From positions 251,398-315,397 of the forward strand of contig NZ_FXXN01000022.1 of NCBI RefSeq assembly GCF_900184795.1: a DNA stretch of 64,000 nucleotides. Reading direction: 5' to 3'. This document shows positions 45,511 through 54,340 of this stretch, piece by piece. Numbering within the stretch: the stretch's first letter is position 1; each line of letters begins with the position of its first letter. This DNA is from Magnetospirillum sp. 15-1. GTDB lineage: Bacteria; Pseudomonadota; Alphaproteobacteria; Rhodospirillales; Magnetospirillaceae. A model generated the notes under the pieces. That model had not been told where the DNA came from. It saw only the letters and a program-made list of their open reading frames with translations, and did not search any database. The position numbers were made by a program, and so were the translations under genes.

Positions 45511-46740
45511 ATGACCGCCATCTCCCCCCTCGCGCCCAAGAGCTTCCCCGACATGCCCGTGATCGCCGGCATCCGGCTGGCCAGCCACGCCTGCGGCGTG
45601 CGCTACGCCGGGCGCACCGACCTGCTGCTGGTCGAGATGGACAAGGGCACCTCGGCCGCCGGCGTCTTCACCCGTTCGCTGACCGCCTCGGCGCCGGTGG
45701 AATGGTGCCGCACCGCCGTGGCCAAGGGCTCGGCCCGAGCCCTGGTGGTCAATTCCGGCAACGCCAACGCCTTCACCGGCTCGGTGGGCGTCGCCTCGGT
45801 GCGCCGTACGGTGGAGTCCGCCTCCGCCCTGATGGGCTGCAAGGATTCCGAGGTCTACATCGCGTCCACCGGCACCATCGGCGTGCGTCTGCCCGACGAG
45901 AAGATCACGGCGGCCCTGGCCGACGTGCGCGCCAAGCTCCAGCCCGGCAACTGGCGAGACGCCGCCCAGGCCATCATGACCACCGACACCTATCCCAAGG
46001 GCGCCACCCGCACCGCCGTGATCGACGGCACCACGGTGATCATCAACGGCATCGCCAAGGGCGCCGGCATGATCGCGCCGGACATGGCGACCATGCTGTC
46101 CTACGTCTTCACCGACGCGGCCCTGCCGTCCGGCGTGCTGCAGGATCTGCTGGGGAAGGGCGTCGACCGCTCGTTCAACGCCATCACCGTGGATTCCGAC
46201 ACCTCGACCAGCGACACCCTGATGCTGTTCGCCACGGGCAAAGCGGGCAACACGGTGATCAAGGACGCCAAGGACAAGCGCCTGGCCGACTTCAAGGCCA
46301 AGCTGTTCGACCTGCTGCTCGATCTGGCGCTGCAGGTGGTCAAGGACGGCGAGGGCGCCACCAAGTTCGTCACCATCCACGTGACCGGCGCCGCCGGCAA
46401 GCGGGCGGCGCGCACCATCGGCATGGCCATCGCCAACTCGCCGCTGGTCAAGACCGCCATCGCCGGCGAGGACGCCAATTGGGGCCGCGTCGTGATGGCG
46501 GTGGGCAAGGCGGGCGAAAAGGCCAACCGCGACCGGCTCTCCATCCGCATGGGCGGCGTGCTGGTCGCCGACAAGGGCGAGATCGCCGCCGGCTACGACG
46601 AGGCGCCGGTGACCGCCCACTTCAAGGGCCAGGACATCGTCATCGAGGTGGACGTGGGCGTGGGCAAGGGAAGATCGACCGTCTATACTTGCGACCTGAC
46701 CCACGCATACATCGACATCAACGGGTCCTATCGGACCTGA
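45511..46740 (+). CDS. argJ: Bifunctional ornithine acetyltransferase / N-acetylglutamate synthase
   Basis: The proenzyme has 409 residues and cleaves itself before Thr194 (KGAGMIAPDMATML) into alpha and beta chains. It moves the acetyl group from N-acetylornithine to glutamate in the cyclic arginine pathway. NSGNANAFTG and the late THAYIDINGSYRT are family marks. The GNAT-Nudix gene follows after 18 bases, so the two are probably one operon. Confidence 0.97.
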   Translation: MTAISPLAPKSFPDMPVIAGIRLASHACGVRYAGRTDLLLVEMDKGTSAAGVFTRSLTASAPVEWCRTAVAKGSARALVVNSGNANAFTGSVGVASVRRTVESASALMGCKDSEVYIASTGTIGVRLPDEKITAALADVRAKLQPGNWRDAAQAIMTTDTYPKGATRTAVIDGTTVIINGIAKGAGMIAPDMATMLSYVFTDAALPSGVLQDLLGKGVDRSFNAITVDSDTSTSDTLMLFATGKAGNTVIKDAKDKRLADFKAKLFDLLLDLALQVVKDGEGATKFVTIHVTGAAGKRAARTIGMAIANSPLVKTAIAGEDANWGRVVMAVGKAGEKANRDRLSIRMGGVLVADKGEIAAGYDEAPVTAHFKGQDIVIEVDVGVGKGRSTVYTCDLTHAYIDINGSYRT

Positions 46741-46758
46741 CGGAACGGAGATCGCGTC

Positions 46759-47742
46759 ATGGCGGAACGGGGTTGCCGGGAGCCCGGCACTGTCTGGGCG
46801 GGGCATCCGCTGCTCACCGCCCGGCTGCGCTTGCGGCCGGTCGACGGCAGGGACCTGGACGGGCTGGTCGCCCTGCTCGGCGACTGGGACGTGGTGCGGC
46901 TGACCGCCGCCATTCCCCACCCCTACAGCCTTGACGACGCCAAGGCCTTCGTCATCTTGCAGGAAACCCGCCGCGCCGAGGGCAAGGGCGTGGCGCTGGC
47001 CATGGAGCGCACCGTCGACGGCGCACTGGTCGGCGTGATCGGCTTCGGGCTCGAGCGGGACGGCTCGCCGGAACTGGGGTACTGGGTCGGCAAGGATTTC
47101 TGGGGCCTGGGCTACGCCACCGAGGCGGCGCACCGCCTGATCCGCCATCTGTTCGATACCCTGGGCTTCGACCGGGTGTGGGCTCATTTCCATCCCGACA
47201 ACACCGCCTCCCAGCGGGTGCTGGAGAAGGTGGGCCTCACCTTCCTGCGCGTCGACACCTGCCCCATGCCGGCGCGGGGCGAAAGCGTCGTCGCCCCGGT
47301 CTTCAGGCTGAAGAAGGCGGACTGGCAGATGGCCCGCTCGCTCCGCCCCACCCTGCTGGTGGTGGCCGCCGCCCTGGTGGACGGCGATGGCCGCGTGCTG
47401 ATGGCGTCCCGTCCCGCCGGCAAGACCATGGCCGGACTGTGGGAGTTTCCCGGCGGCAAGATTCACGAGGGTGAAACCCCGGAAACCGCCCTGGTCCGCG
47501 AACTGGAGGAGGAACTGGGCATCGACGTGCGGGAAAGCTGCCTGGCTCCCGTCGCCTTCGCCTCCCACGACTACGACACCTTTCACCTGCTGATGCCGCT
47601 CTACCTGGTGCGGGTGTGGAAGGGCAACCCCGCCTCCCGCGAGGGCCAGGAACTGCGCTGGGTGCGCGCCGCCCGCCTGGGCGACCTGCCCATGCCGCCC
47701 GCCGACATCCCCCTGGTCGCCATCCTCCGGGAGTGGGTATAA
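46759..47742 (+). CDS. Fusion of a GNAT acetyltransferase and a MutT-type Nudix hydrolase
   Basis: The protein has 327 residues. Residues 15-190 form a RimJ/RimL-type GNAT domain (TARLRLRPVDGRDL, LGYWVGKDFWGLGYATEA, NTASQRVLEKVGL). Residues 200-327 form a Nudix domain with the full box GGKIHEGETPETALVRELEEELGI reduced here to its pattern Gx5Ex7RELxEELG, preceded by GLWEFPGG. The second half resembles 8-oxo-dGTP diphosphatase MutT. The join is in frame with no stop, so it is a real fusion. The link between both activities is unknown. Confidence 0.9.
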   Translation: MAERGCREPGTVWAGHPLLTARLRLRPVDGRDLDGLVALLGDWDVVRLTAAIPHPYSLDDAKAFVILQETRRAEGKGVALAMERTVDGALVGVIGFGLERDGSPELGYWVGKDFWGLGYATEAAHRLIRHLFDTLGFDRVWAHFHPDNTASQRVLEKVGLTFLRVDTCPMPARGESVVAPVFRLKKADWQMARSLRPTLLVVAAALVDGDGRVLMASRPAGKTMAGLWEFPGGKIHEGETPETALVRELEEELGIDVRESCLAPVAFASHDYDTFHLLMPLYLVRVWKGNPASREGQELRWVRAARLGDLPMPPADIPLVAILREWV

Positions 47743-47769
47743 TACACCTCCCTCATACGGGAGACGGTC

Positions 47770-48504
47770 ATGGCCAACGCGGCAATCCTGGTGATCGGCA
47801 ATGAAATCCTGTCGGGTCGCACCCAGGATGCCAACGTCGCCTATCTGGGCAAGGAGCTGGCGGCACGCGGCATCACCCTGGCGGAAGTGCGCATCGTCCG
47901 CGATGACCAGCCGGCGATCGTCGCCGCCCTGGACGCACTCAGGGCTTCCCACACCTACGTCTTCACCAGCGGCGGCATCGGCCCCACCCATGACGACATC
48001 ACCTCGGCCGCCATCGCCAGGGCGTTCGGCGTACCGCTGGAGCGCAACCCCGAAGCCGTCCGCCGCCTGCAAAGCCGCTACGGCGACGGCGAGCTCAACG
48101 CCGCCCGGCTGAAGATGGCGGAAATCCCGGTCGGCGCCCAGTTGGTCGACAACCCCATCAGCCAAGCCCCGGGCTTTCGCATGGGCAACGTCTTCGTCAT
48201 GGCCGGAGTTCCCTCCATCCTGCGGGCCATGTTCGAAGGAATTCGCCACACCCTGGCCGAAGGCCCGCCCCAGATATCGCGCTCCGTCACCCTGGCCGTG
48301 CGGGAAGGCGATCTGGCCGAGGGGCTGACCCGCATCCAGGACCGCCACCCCGAGGTGGAAGTGGGGTCCTACCCCTCGTTCACCGAGGGCCGCTCGCTGG
48401 TGACCATCGTGGCGCGCGGCACCGATGCCGGGCGGCTGGACAGCGTCATGGCCGAAACCCGCGTCCTGGCGGCCGAACTGGGCGCCGCATCGGCCGAGGC
48501 CTGA
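47770..48504 (+). CDS. CinA-type molybdopterin-binding-domain protein
   Basis: The protein has 244 residues, matching the N-terminal MoaB/Mog-like domain of CinA (AAILVIGNEILSGRTQDANV, FTSGGIGPTHDDIT, GVPSILRAMFEG). The C-terminal nicotinamide-nucleotide deamidase domain of full CinA is absent. In related short proteins the function may be a nucleotide-sugar type pyrophosphatase, but this is unsettled. A small membrane protein gene follows after 4 bases. Confidence 0.9.
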   Translation: MANAAILVIGNEILSGRTQDANVAYLGKELAARGITLAEVRIVRDDQPAIVAALDALRASHTYVFTSGGIGPTHDDITSAAIARAFGVPLERNPEAVRRLQSRYGDGELNAARLKMAEIPVGAQLVDNPISQAPGFRMGNVFVMAGVPSILRAMFEGIRHTLAEGPPQISRSVTLAVREGDLAEGLTRIQDRHPEVEVGSYPSFTEGRSLVTIVARGTDAGRLDSVMAETRVLAAELGAASAEA

Positions 48505-48508
48505 GCCC

Positions 48509-48769
48509 ATGACGCCCAAGGAACGCGAGCCGCTGAAATTCCTGGCCCAGCACCTGTGCTACGGCCTCGCCGCCGGGGGGACCTTCGGTGCCCTGGTGCT
48601 GGCCACCGATCTCGGCCATATCCGCACCCTGGCCATGGACTCCCCCAATCCCGTTCCCGTGCTGCTCCTGATGTTCCTCGGCCTGTTCGTCACCTTCGGC
48701 TCGGTGGCCATGGGGGTGGGAATCATGAGCCTCGCCAAGGACGACGAGGGCGACCGGGACATCTACTGA
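48509..48769 (+). CDS. Small membrane protein of unknown function
   Basis: The 86-residue protein has two predicted helices (about 16-36 and 46-70) and an acidic tail (KDDEGDRDIY). It starts at ATG 48509, 4 bases behind the CinA-type gene, so it is likely co-transcribed. No family is recognised; similar small proteins occur in other alphaproteobacteria as hypotheticals. Confidence 0.7.
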   Translation: MTPKEREPLKFLAQHLCYGLAAGGTFGALVLATDLGHIRTLAMDSPNPVPVLLLMFLGLFVTFGSVAMGVGIMSLAKDDEGDRDIY

Positions 48770-48894
48770 ACCGGCAGGCTTTTCCCCGCACCCGGCATTT
48801 TTTTCCGTCCTGCGCCGTCCCCACGGCATATGCCCCCATGACGGTAAAAAATTTCTCTCAATAAAATCAACCAACTAAGCCGGGTGGCACCACT

Positions 48895-48910
48895 TGGCCC
48901 GCCGCTTGCT
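48895..48910 (+). promoter_or_regulatory. Sigma-54 promoter ahead of fliK-flgD-flgE
   Basis: TGGCCCG-N4-TTGCT matches the consensus TGGCACG-N4-TTGCW with one change, and GG and GC keep the required 10-base spacing. It lies 53 bases before the fliK start, with transcription expected near 48922. A sigma-54 activator (FlbD type, 58084-59460) is in the same cluster. The remaining 48770-48894 stretch is AT-richer and may carry the activator site. Confidence 0.7.
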
Positions 48911-48962
48911 CAGGAATGGACGCGAAAAACCGTTCACGAGCCCATTCTGCGGGGACAAGACC

Positions 48963-50735
48963 ATGACCGTGCAATCCATCGACAAGCGTGTGGTACCCGA
49001 AGCCAACATGACTGCGGTCAGCCAGGACAAGCAGCAGACCAGCCTGTCGGCGGAAGACGCCTTCCTCTCGCTGCTGCAGCAGACCACCCAGCGCTTCGCC
49101 GGCAAGACCGGCAATCTGAGCGGCATGGTCTCCGGCGACAAGGTCCTGTCCGAACACATCACCCGCCTGCACATGGAAGTGAAGGTCGACGCCCGCAAGG
49201 ACACCCGCGAGGATGACCAGCCGGCCGCCAAGGACGCTCGCCCCGCCACCGCCAAAGCCGATAAGGCCGACAAAGGCCGCGCCGCCGGCAGCAGCGCAGC
49301 CCGCAAGAACGACGACACCCAGGCGGCTCCCGCCCAGGCCAAGAACGACGACGACACCGCCACGGTCCAGACCGCCGACGCCAAGGCCTCGGACGACGAC
49401 GTCTCCGCCCAGGACGATACCGCCGCCGCGGCCCCGGCCGAGGCCAAGGCCCAGGACGACGAGGAACTCATCGTCGCCATCGACGTGACCGTCACCGAGA
49501 CCATGCAGGTCGTGCAGGTGGATAACAACACCGCCGGCAACGCCTCCAACCTGGATCTGGCGGCCCTGGCCCAGACCGTGAAGGCCCAACTGAACGGCAC
49601 CGACGACACCAAGACCCAGGAAGACCCCATGGCGGGCCTGTCCGCCGAGGACCGCCAGCGCATCACCGATCTGGAAAGCCGTCTGGTCAACGATGTTCAG
49701 GACGGCAAGATGGACGATGCCCTGGACGCCGCCACCGAACTGGTCAACCAGATGATCGCCAAGGTCAGCCAGCACAAGGCCACCGCCGAGGCCGCCACCG
49801 CCGACCAGACCAGCAGCCTTGCCGACGATCAGGCCCGCGATCTGGCGGCCATGCTGTCGGGCTCCAACGTCCATCTCGACATCAAGGTCCAGACCAAGAC
49901 CGCCGACACCACTCCGGTGACCCAGACCGCCGCCACGGTGGTCGAAACGCTGTCCCAGCTCGACCTCGCCACCCAGGCAGCCGCCCAGGGCAACAACCAG
50001 GACCCGCAGGCCGGCCAGGGCTTCGCCTCGAACCAGGACACCGCCCCAACCGTCGCGCCGGCGGCGGTCACGCCCACCCAGGAAGCGGGCACGGATACGG
50101 TGGCCGAAGCCGAGGCACGCCCCTTCGCCGCCATACTGGCCGCCCAGGCCGAGGCCTCCACCGCCGAGGAAGCCGCCCCCGAGCAGCGCAACGTCATCGG
50201 CCTGGCCGGAGTGGGCGCCGCCCAGGCCGCCGACAAGTCGTCGGCCGGCCAAGCCGCCCAATCCGCCGCGCGGACCCCCCGCACCCCGTTGCAGGCCCAG
50301 GTGATGGAACAGGTGACCGTCCAGATCGACAAGCAGGTCAAGGACGGCTCGGACACCATCAAGATCCAGTTGAAGCCCTACGAACTGGGCAAGATCGAGA
50401 TCAAGCTGGAAGTCAGCTCCGACGGCCATGTCTCGGCCACCGTCACCGCCGACAAGCCCGAGACCCTGGCCATGCTGCAAAAGGACGCCAAGGGCCTGGA
50501 GAAGGCCCTGGAGGACGCGGGTCTCAAGCCCGACAGCGCCGCCACCACCTTCAGCCTGAAGGGCGGCGAGGAGCAGCAGAACGCTGATCGCAACAACAAC
50601 AACACCCGCTCTCGCCGCGGCCGCAATCGCGGCAACGCCAACGGCGAGGACGGTCAGCTGGCTGGTACCGGCGCGGCGCAGGCCGCCCGTGGCCGCAGCC
50701 TCGGCGGACGCTCCGGCGTCGACATCTCGGTGTAG
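48963..50735 (+). CDS. fliK: Flagellar hook-length control protein
   Basis: The protein has 590 residues from ATG 48963. The long middle part is rich in Ala, Asp, Gln, Thr and Lys (for example AKNDDDTATVQTADAKA) and probably unfolded, as in the FliK ruler. The C-terminal switch domain (about 450-540) reads KIQLKPYELGKIEIKLEVSS and GHVSATVTADKPETLAMLQK. It measures the hook and changes export specificity at FlhB. It stands first in a sigma-54 operon with flgD and flgE. Confidence 0.9.
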   Translation: MTVQSIDKRVVPEANMTAVSQDKQQTSLSAEDAFLSLLQQTTQRFAGKTGNLSGMVSGDKVLSEHITRLHMEVKVDARKDTREDDQPAAKDARPATAKADKADKGRAAGSSAARKNDDTQAAPAQAKNDDDTATVQTADAKASDDDVSAQDDTAAAAPAEAKAQDDEELIVAIDVTVTETMQVVQVDNNTAGNASNLDLAALAQTVKAQLNGTDDTKTQEDPMAGLSAEDRQRITDLESRLVNDVQDGKMDDALDAATELVNQMIAKVSQHKATAEAATADQTSSLADDQARDLAAMLSGSNVHLDIKVQTKTADTTPVTQTAATVVETLSQLDLATQAAAQGNNQDPQAGQGFASNQDTAPTVAPAAVTPTQEAGTDTVAEAEARPFAAILAAQAEASTAEEAAPEQRNVIGLAGVGAAQAADKSSAGQAAQSAARTPRTPLQAQVMEQVTVQIDKQVKDGSDTIKIQLKPYELGKIEIKLEVSSDGHVSATVTADKPETLAMLQKDAKGLEKALEDAGLKPDSAATTFSLKGGEEQQNADRNNNNTRSRRGRNRGNANGEDGQLAGTGAAQAARGRSLGGRSGVDISV

Positions 50736-50746
50736 GAGCAGGTTCC

Positions 50747-51556
50747 ATGAGCACCGTCGATACCACCAACACAGCCAATACGGCCGCCACCGCCACCGGC
50801 TCGGCGGCCGGCAAGGCGACGCTCGGCAGCAACTTCAACACCTTCCTGACCATGCTGACCACTCAGCTGAAGCATCAGGACCCGTTGTCGCCCATGGACT
50901 CGACCCAGTTCACCAACCAGCTGGTGCAGTTCTCCAGCGTCGAGCAGCAGATCAACGCCAATTCCAACCTGGAAAAGCTGATCAAGCTGCAGCAGACCGC
51001 TCAGACCTCGCAGGGCATCACCTATCTCGGCCAGACCGTCGAGGTGGCGGGCACCGACCTGCCGCTGCAAGACAGTTCGGCCTCGCTGTCCTACACCCTG
51101 CCCAAGGAAGCCCGCGACGTGAAGATCGTGATCAAGGACTCGTCGGGCAAACAGGTCAATTCCATCTCGGGCGAGACCGCATCGGGCCGCCACGACATCA
51201 CCTGGAACGGCAAGGACTCGTCGGGCACCCAATTGGACGACGGCCGCTATTCCTTCCAGGTGGTGGCCACCGCCTCCGACGGTACGGCCATTACCACCAC
51301 CAGCACCAGCTTCGGCCGGATCACCAAGGTGACCAACGACGCCACCAACGGCGCCACCCTGGTGATGGGTGCCGGAACCAAGGGCAACGACATCACGCTG
51401 ACCATGGACAAGGTGGTCAGCGTCAACGACAGCGCGACCGGCGTCAACAACGCCCAACTGGCCGCCGCCAACGCCCAATATCAGGCCGCCATGGCGCAGC
51501 TTCAGGCGCTGCAGAAATCGGCCAGCACCACAAACACCGGCTCGAGCGGCCAGTAG
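50747..51556 (+). CDS. flgD: Flagellar hook assembly (capping) protein
   Basis: The protein has 269 residues. The conserved N-terminal export/assembly part reads FNTFLTMLTTQLKHQDPLSP and MDSTQFTNQLVQFSSVEQQI. A FLN/Ig-like and Tudor-like part follows (ETASGRHDITWNGKDSSGTQ). FlgD caps the growing hook and is needed to add FlgE, whose gene lies 22 bases behind. The C-terminal tail rich in Ala and Gln is longer than in enterobacteria. Confidence 0.95.
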   Translation: MSTVDTTNTANTAATATGSAAGKATLGSNFNTFLTMLTTQLKHQDPLSPMDSTQFTNQLVQFSSVEQQINANSNLEKLIKLQQTAQTSQGITYLGQTVEVAGTDLPLQDSSASLSYTLPKEARDVKIVIKDSSGKQVNSISGETASGRHDITWNGKDSSGTQLDDGRYSFQVVATASDGTAITTTSTSFGRITKVTNDATNGATLVMGAGTKGNDITLTMDKVVSVNDSATGVNNAQLAAANAQYQAAMAQLQALQKSASTTNTGSSGQ

Positions 51557-51578
51557 AATTTAGGATCAGGAGGATATC

Positions 51579-54086
51579 ATGAGCTTGTATGGCGCATTGT
51601 TCTCGGGTGTCTCCGGTCTGGCTTCTCAGTCCAGCGCCATGGGAGCCATCTCGGACAACATCACCAACGTGAACACCACCGGCTACAAGGGAGCCAAGGT
51701 CAACTTCCAGACCCTGGTGACCAAGCAGGTCTCCCTGACCTCCTACTCGCCGGGCGGCGTCCAGTCCAAGCCCCGGGCGGCCATCGACAGCCAGGGCCTG
51801 CTGCAGGCCACCTCCGAATCCACCGACATGGCGCTCTCGGGCCAGGGCATGTTCGTGGTCAACACCGACCCCGATCCGGCCACGTCGGGCAACGGCATGT
51901 TCGCCTACACCCGCGCCGGGTCGTTCAAGGTGGACAAGGAAGGCTACCTGCAGAACGTGTCGGGCTTCTACCTCCAGGGCTGGCCGCTGCAGCCGACCAA
52001 CAACAACGTTCTGGCCAAGCCGACCGAGACGACCATCGACGGCAACACCTATATGAAGGCGTACAAGCAGTCGGACGGCACGTTCCACTACGTCAACCAG
52101 AACATCATCAATCCGCAGGAAACCAAGTCCCTCAATCTGAAGACCATCGGCGGCACCGCCGATCAGACCACTCAGATCAAGATGGGCGCCAACCTGCCGT
52201 CGGGCGACACCATCTACGACCCGGCCAGCACCTCATCGTCGGGCTACCACCAGACCAGCGTGCTGATCTACGACTCGCTCGGCGACACTCACAATTTCAA
52301 CGTCAACTGGACCAAGACCAACTCCAACCAGTGGGACGTGGAAACCAAGAGCAACTTCTACTCGGTTTCCACCACCCTGACCGACGCGGCCGCCAACAAC
52401 ACCGCGGCACTGAAGCTCTACGGCGGCGCCGCCGGCAATTCCGGCCAGGGCGTCAAGACGCTGATCGCCGCGGCCTCCACCTCCCTGGGCTATTTCTCCA
52501 ACACCGGCGCCATCGCCATGCCGGCCGGCACCTTGCAGACCAGCGACCTTCCGGTCGGTTCCGTCCTCAACATCTCGTCCGCCTCGGGCACCGCCAGCAC
52601 CAATAACGGCAATTGGTACGTGAGCGGCACCGTCGCCACTTCGCCAGCCATCACCGATACCGCCGCCGGTATCTCCGTGACCCTGGGGATCGCCGGCGCC
52701 ACCAAAAATATCTCCGGCAAGTTCACCGCGGCGGGCAGCGAGCTTGACCTCGGCCAGACTCCCGCCAGCCTGGGCATCTCCCCCGGCGACTACATCCATG
52801 TCACCAATGCCGTCAACACCACCGCCAACACCGGCTACTACCTGGTGGCGGCGGGCTCCACGGCCAACAGCATCAATCTGACCCCCGCCGACTACGTCAC
52901 CACCTCGACCGCTCCCTATCAGGATCAGCGCGGCGTCAATCCGCCGTCCGGCGCGGCCTCCATGGATATCGTGGACGGTTCCACTCCCTCGCTGATCTAC
53001 GGCAGCCAGGCCCGACTGGACTTCACCGCCTCGTCGTCGGCCGATATTTCCAACCTGCAGGGCAAGACCATCGCCTTCACGGTCGGCGGCAACACCCTGC
53101 ACGTCAAGTTCGACACGACCGGAACCCTGTCTCCCGGCCTGGGCCAGGAAGTCATCATCAACCTCAACAGCACCAGCTACACCTCGGGCTCGGACGTCGC
53201 CACCCTGGTGGCTCAGGCACTCAGCAACCCGCGCAATTGGGACGCCGACACCAACATCACCGCCCTCCCGAATGATATCATGCCCCAGGACGTCATTCCC
53301 ATTGGCGCGACCATGCCGCTGTTCCGTGCCAACGGCTCGACGGTGGAAATCGTCCAGCAGAAGGGCGGTTCGACCATGACCATCGATGCGAGCGACATGG
53401 GAACCGGCCTGACCCAGTCGCAAGCCCGCAACTGGAGTTCCGGCATCCCCTCGGTGGATACCGTGGACGGCATTTTCAAACTCAATGCCATCACCGCCAC
53501 CAACCCGGCCATCACCTTCAACGGCGACGGCACGCCCAAGGACATCAACGTCGCCAAGATGGCGGTCACCTGGGCCAACGGCGCCCAGTCCATGACCCTG
53601 GTGCCCAACGGCACCGGCGCCGACCAGCGCATCAACTGGTTCGTGGGCAACACCTCGCAGGCCGACGGCATGACCCAGCTGGGCGGCACCTATCAGCTGG
53701 CCTACCTGACCCAGAACGGCGCCAAGTTCGGCAACTTCTCGGGCGTGTCGGTGGGCACCGACGGCGTGGTCACCGCCCTGTTCGACAACGGCGTGCGCCG
53801 TCCGGTCTTCCAGATCCCCATCGCCACCTTCACCAACCCCAACGGCCTGGAATCGCTGACCGGCAATTCCTGGATCGAGACCAACACGTCGGGCTCCTAC
53901 ACCCTGCGCCAAGCCAACAACGCCGGCGCCGGTTCCATCCAGTCGGCGTCGCTCGAAGCCTCGACCGTCGACATCGGTTCCGAGTTCACCACCATGATCG
54001 TGACCCAGCGCGCCTACTCGGCGGCGGCGAAGATCATCACCACTGCCGACCAGATGCTGGACGAACTGGTGCAGATCAAGCGTTAA
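51579..54086 (+). CDS. flgE: Flagellar hook protein, long form
   Basis: The protein has 835 residues, about twice the enterobacterial length. The ends are conserved: SLYGALFSGVSGLASQSSAM with NITNVNTTGYKGAKVNFQ at the start, and EASTVDIGSEFTTMIVTQRA with AYSAAAKIITTADQMLDELV at the end. The middle is a long variable, Thr/Ser/Asn-rich beta region that would form surface domains of the hook. A very strong ribosome site AGGAGGATATC precedes the ATG. A terminator-like hairpin follows. Confidence 0.95.
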   Translation: MSLYGALFSGVSGLASQSSAMGAISDNITNVNTTGYKGAKVNFQTLVTKQVSLTSYSPGGVQSKPRAAIDSQGLLQATSESTDMALSGQGMFVVNTDPDPATSGNGMFAYTRAGSFKVDKEGYLQNVSGFYLQGWPLQPTNNNVLAKPTETTIDGNTYMKAYKQSDGTFHYVNQNIINPQETKSLNLKTIGGTADQTTQIKMGANLPSGDTIYDPASTSSSGYHQTSVLIYDSLGDTHNFNVNWTKTNSNQWDVETKSNFYSVSTTLTDAAANNTAALKLYGGAAGNSGQGVKTLIAAASTSLGYFSNTGAIAMPAGTLQTSDLPVGSVLNISSASGTASTNNGNWYVSGTVATSPAITDTAAGISVTLGIAGATKNISGKFTAAGSELDLGQTPASLGISPGDYIHVTNAVNTTANTGYYLVAAGSTANSINLTPADYVTTSTAPYQDQRGVNPPSGAASMDIVDGSTPSLIYGSQARLDFTASSSADISNLQGKTIAFTVGGNTLHVKFDTTGTLSPGLGQEVIINLNSTSYTSGSDVATLVAQALSNPRNWDADTNITALPNDIMPQDVIPIGATMPLFRANGSTVEIVQQKGGSTMTIDASDMGTGLTQSQARNWSSGIPSVDTVDGIFKLNAITATNPAITFNGDGTPKDINVAKMAVTWANGAQSMTLVPNGTGADQRINWFVGNTSQADGMTQLGGTYQLAYLTQNGAKFGNFSGVSVGTDGVVTALFDNGVRRPVFQIPIATFTNPNGLESLTGNSWIETNTSGSYTLRQANNAGAGSIQSASLEASTVDIGSEFTTMIVTQRAYSAAAKIITTADQMLDELVQIKR

Positions 54087-54120
54087 CGCGTCCAATCCAC
54101 CCATCCTGCTTCCTAACAAG

Positions 54121-54146
54121 ATCCGGCGGCCAGAAGGCCGCCGGAT
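54121..54146 (+). terminator. Terminator-like hairpin after flgE
   Basis: Stem ATCCGGCGGCC / GGCCGCCGGAT with loop AGAA is followed by TGATTCC. It closes the fliK-flgD-flgE unit. A weak T run makes full termination uncertain. Confidence 0.65.
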
Positions 54147-54229
54147 TGATTCCGGGGATACGCATGCCAAGGCCGCCGAAGCGGCCCGCCCGGCGCCCGA
54201 GGGGCCGTTCAAACTACGGCAAAACCCCA

Positions 54230-54258
54230 CCCGGCAAAAATTGCCGGGCGTTAACCAT
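54230..54258 (+). promoter_or_regulatory. Hairpin CCCGGCAA-AAA-TTGCCGGG with adjacent CtrA-like TTAACCAT
   Basis: The perfect 8-bp hairpin (54230-54248) is followed at 54251-54258 by TTAACCAT, the 8-base CtrA half site known from Caulobacter and related bacteria. It lies 83 bases before the fliF start. CtrA is reported to control motility genes in Magnetospirillum. No sigma-54 pattern with correct spacing was found in this gap. Confidence 0.5.
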
Positions 54259-54340
54259 CTCTTCAGCGACAAGACCTTAGTCTGTCACCTGGACGCGTGT
54301 GCCGGCCGGCGGCACCCACGTGCACGCGGATGGAGACGAC

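Noticed and set aside
48885-48890. TGGCAC just upstream of the fliK sigma-54 site
   Set aside because: It looks like a -24 element, but no GC follows at the required 10-base distance; the site ten bases later has proper spacing.
54087-54340. Search for a sigma-54 promoter before fliF
   Set aside because: TGGACGCG near 54290 has no matching -12 GC, so only the CtrA-like site is reported.
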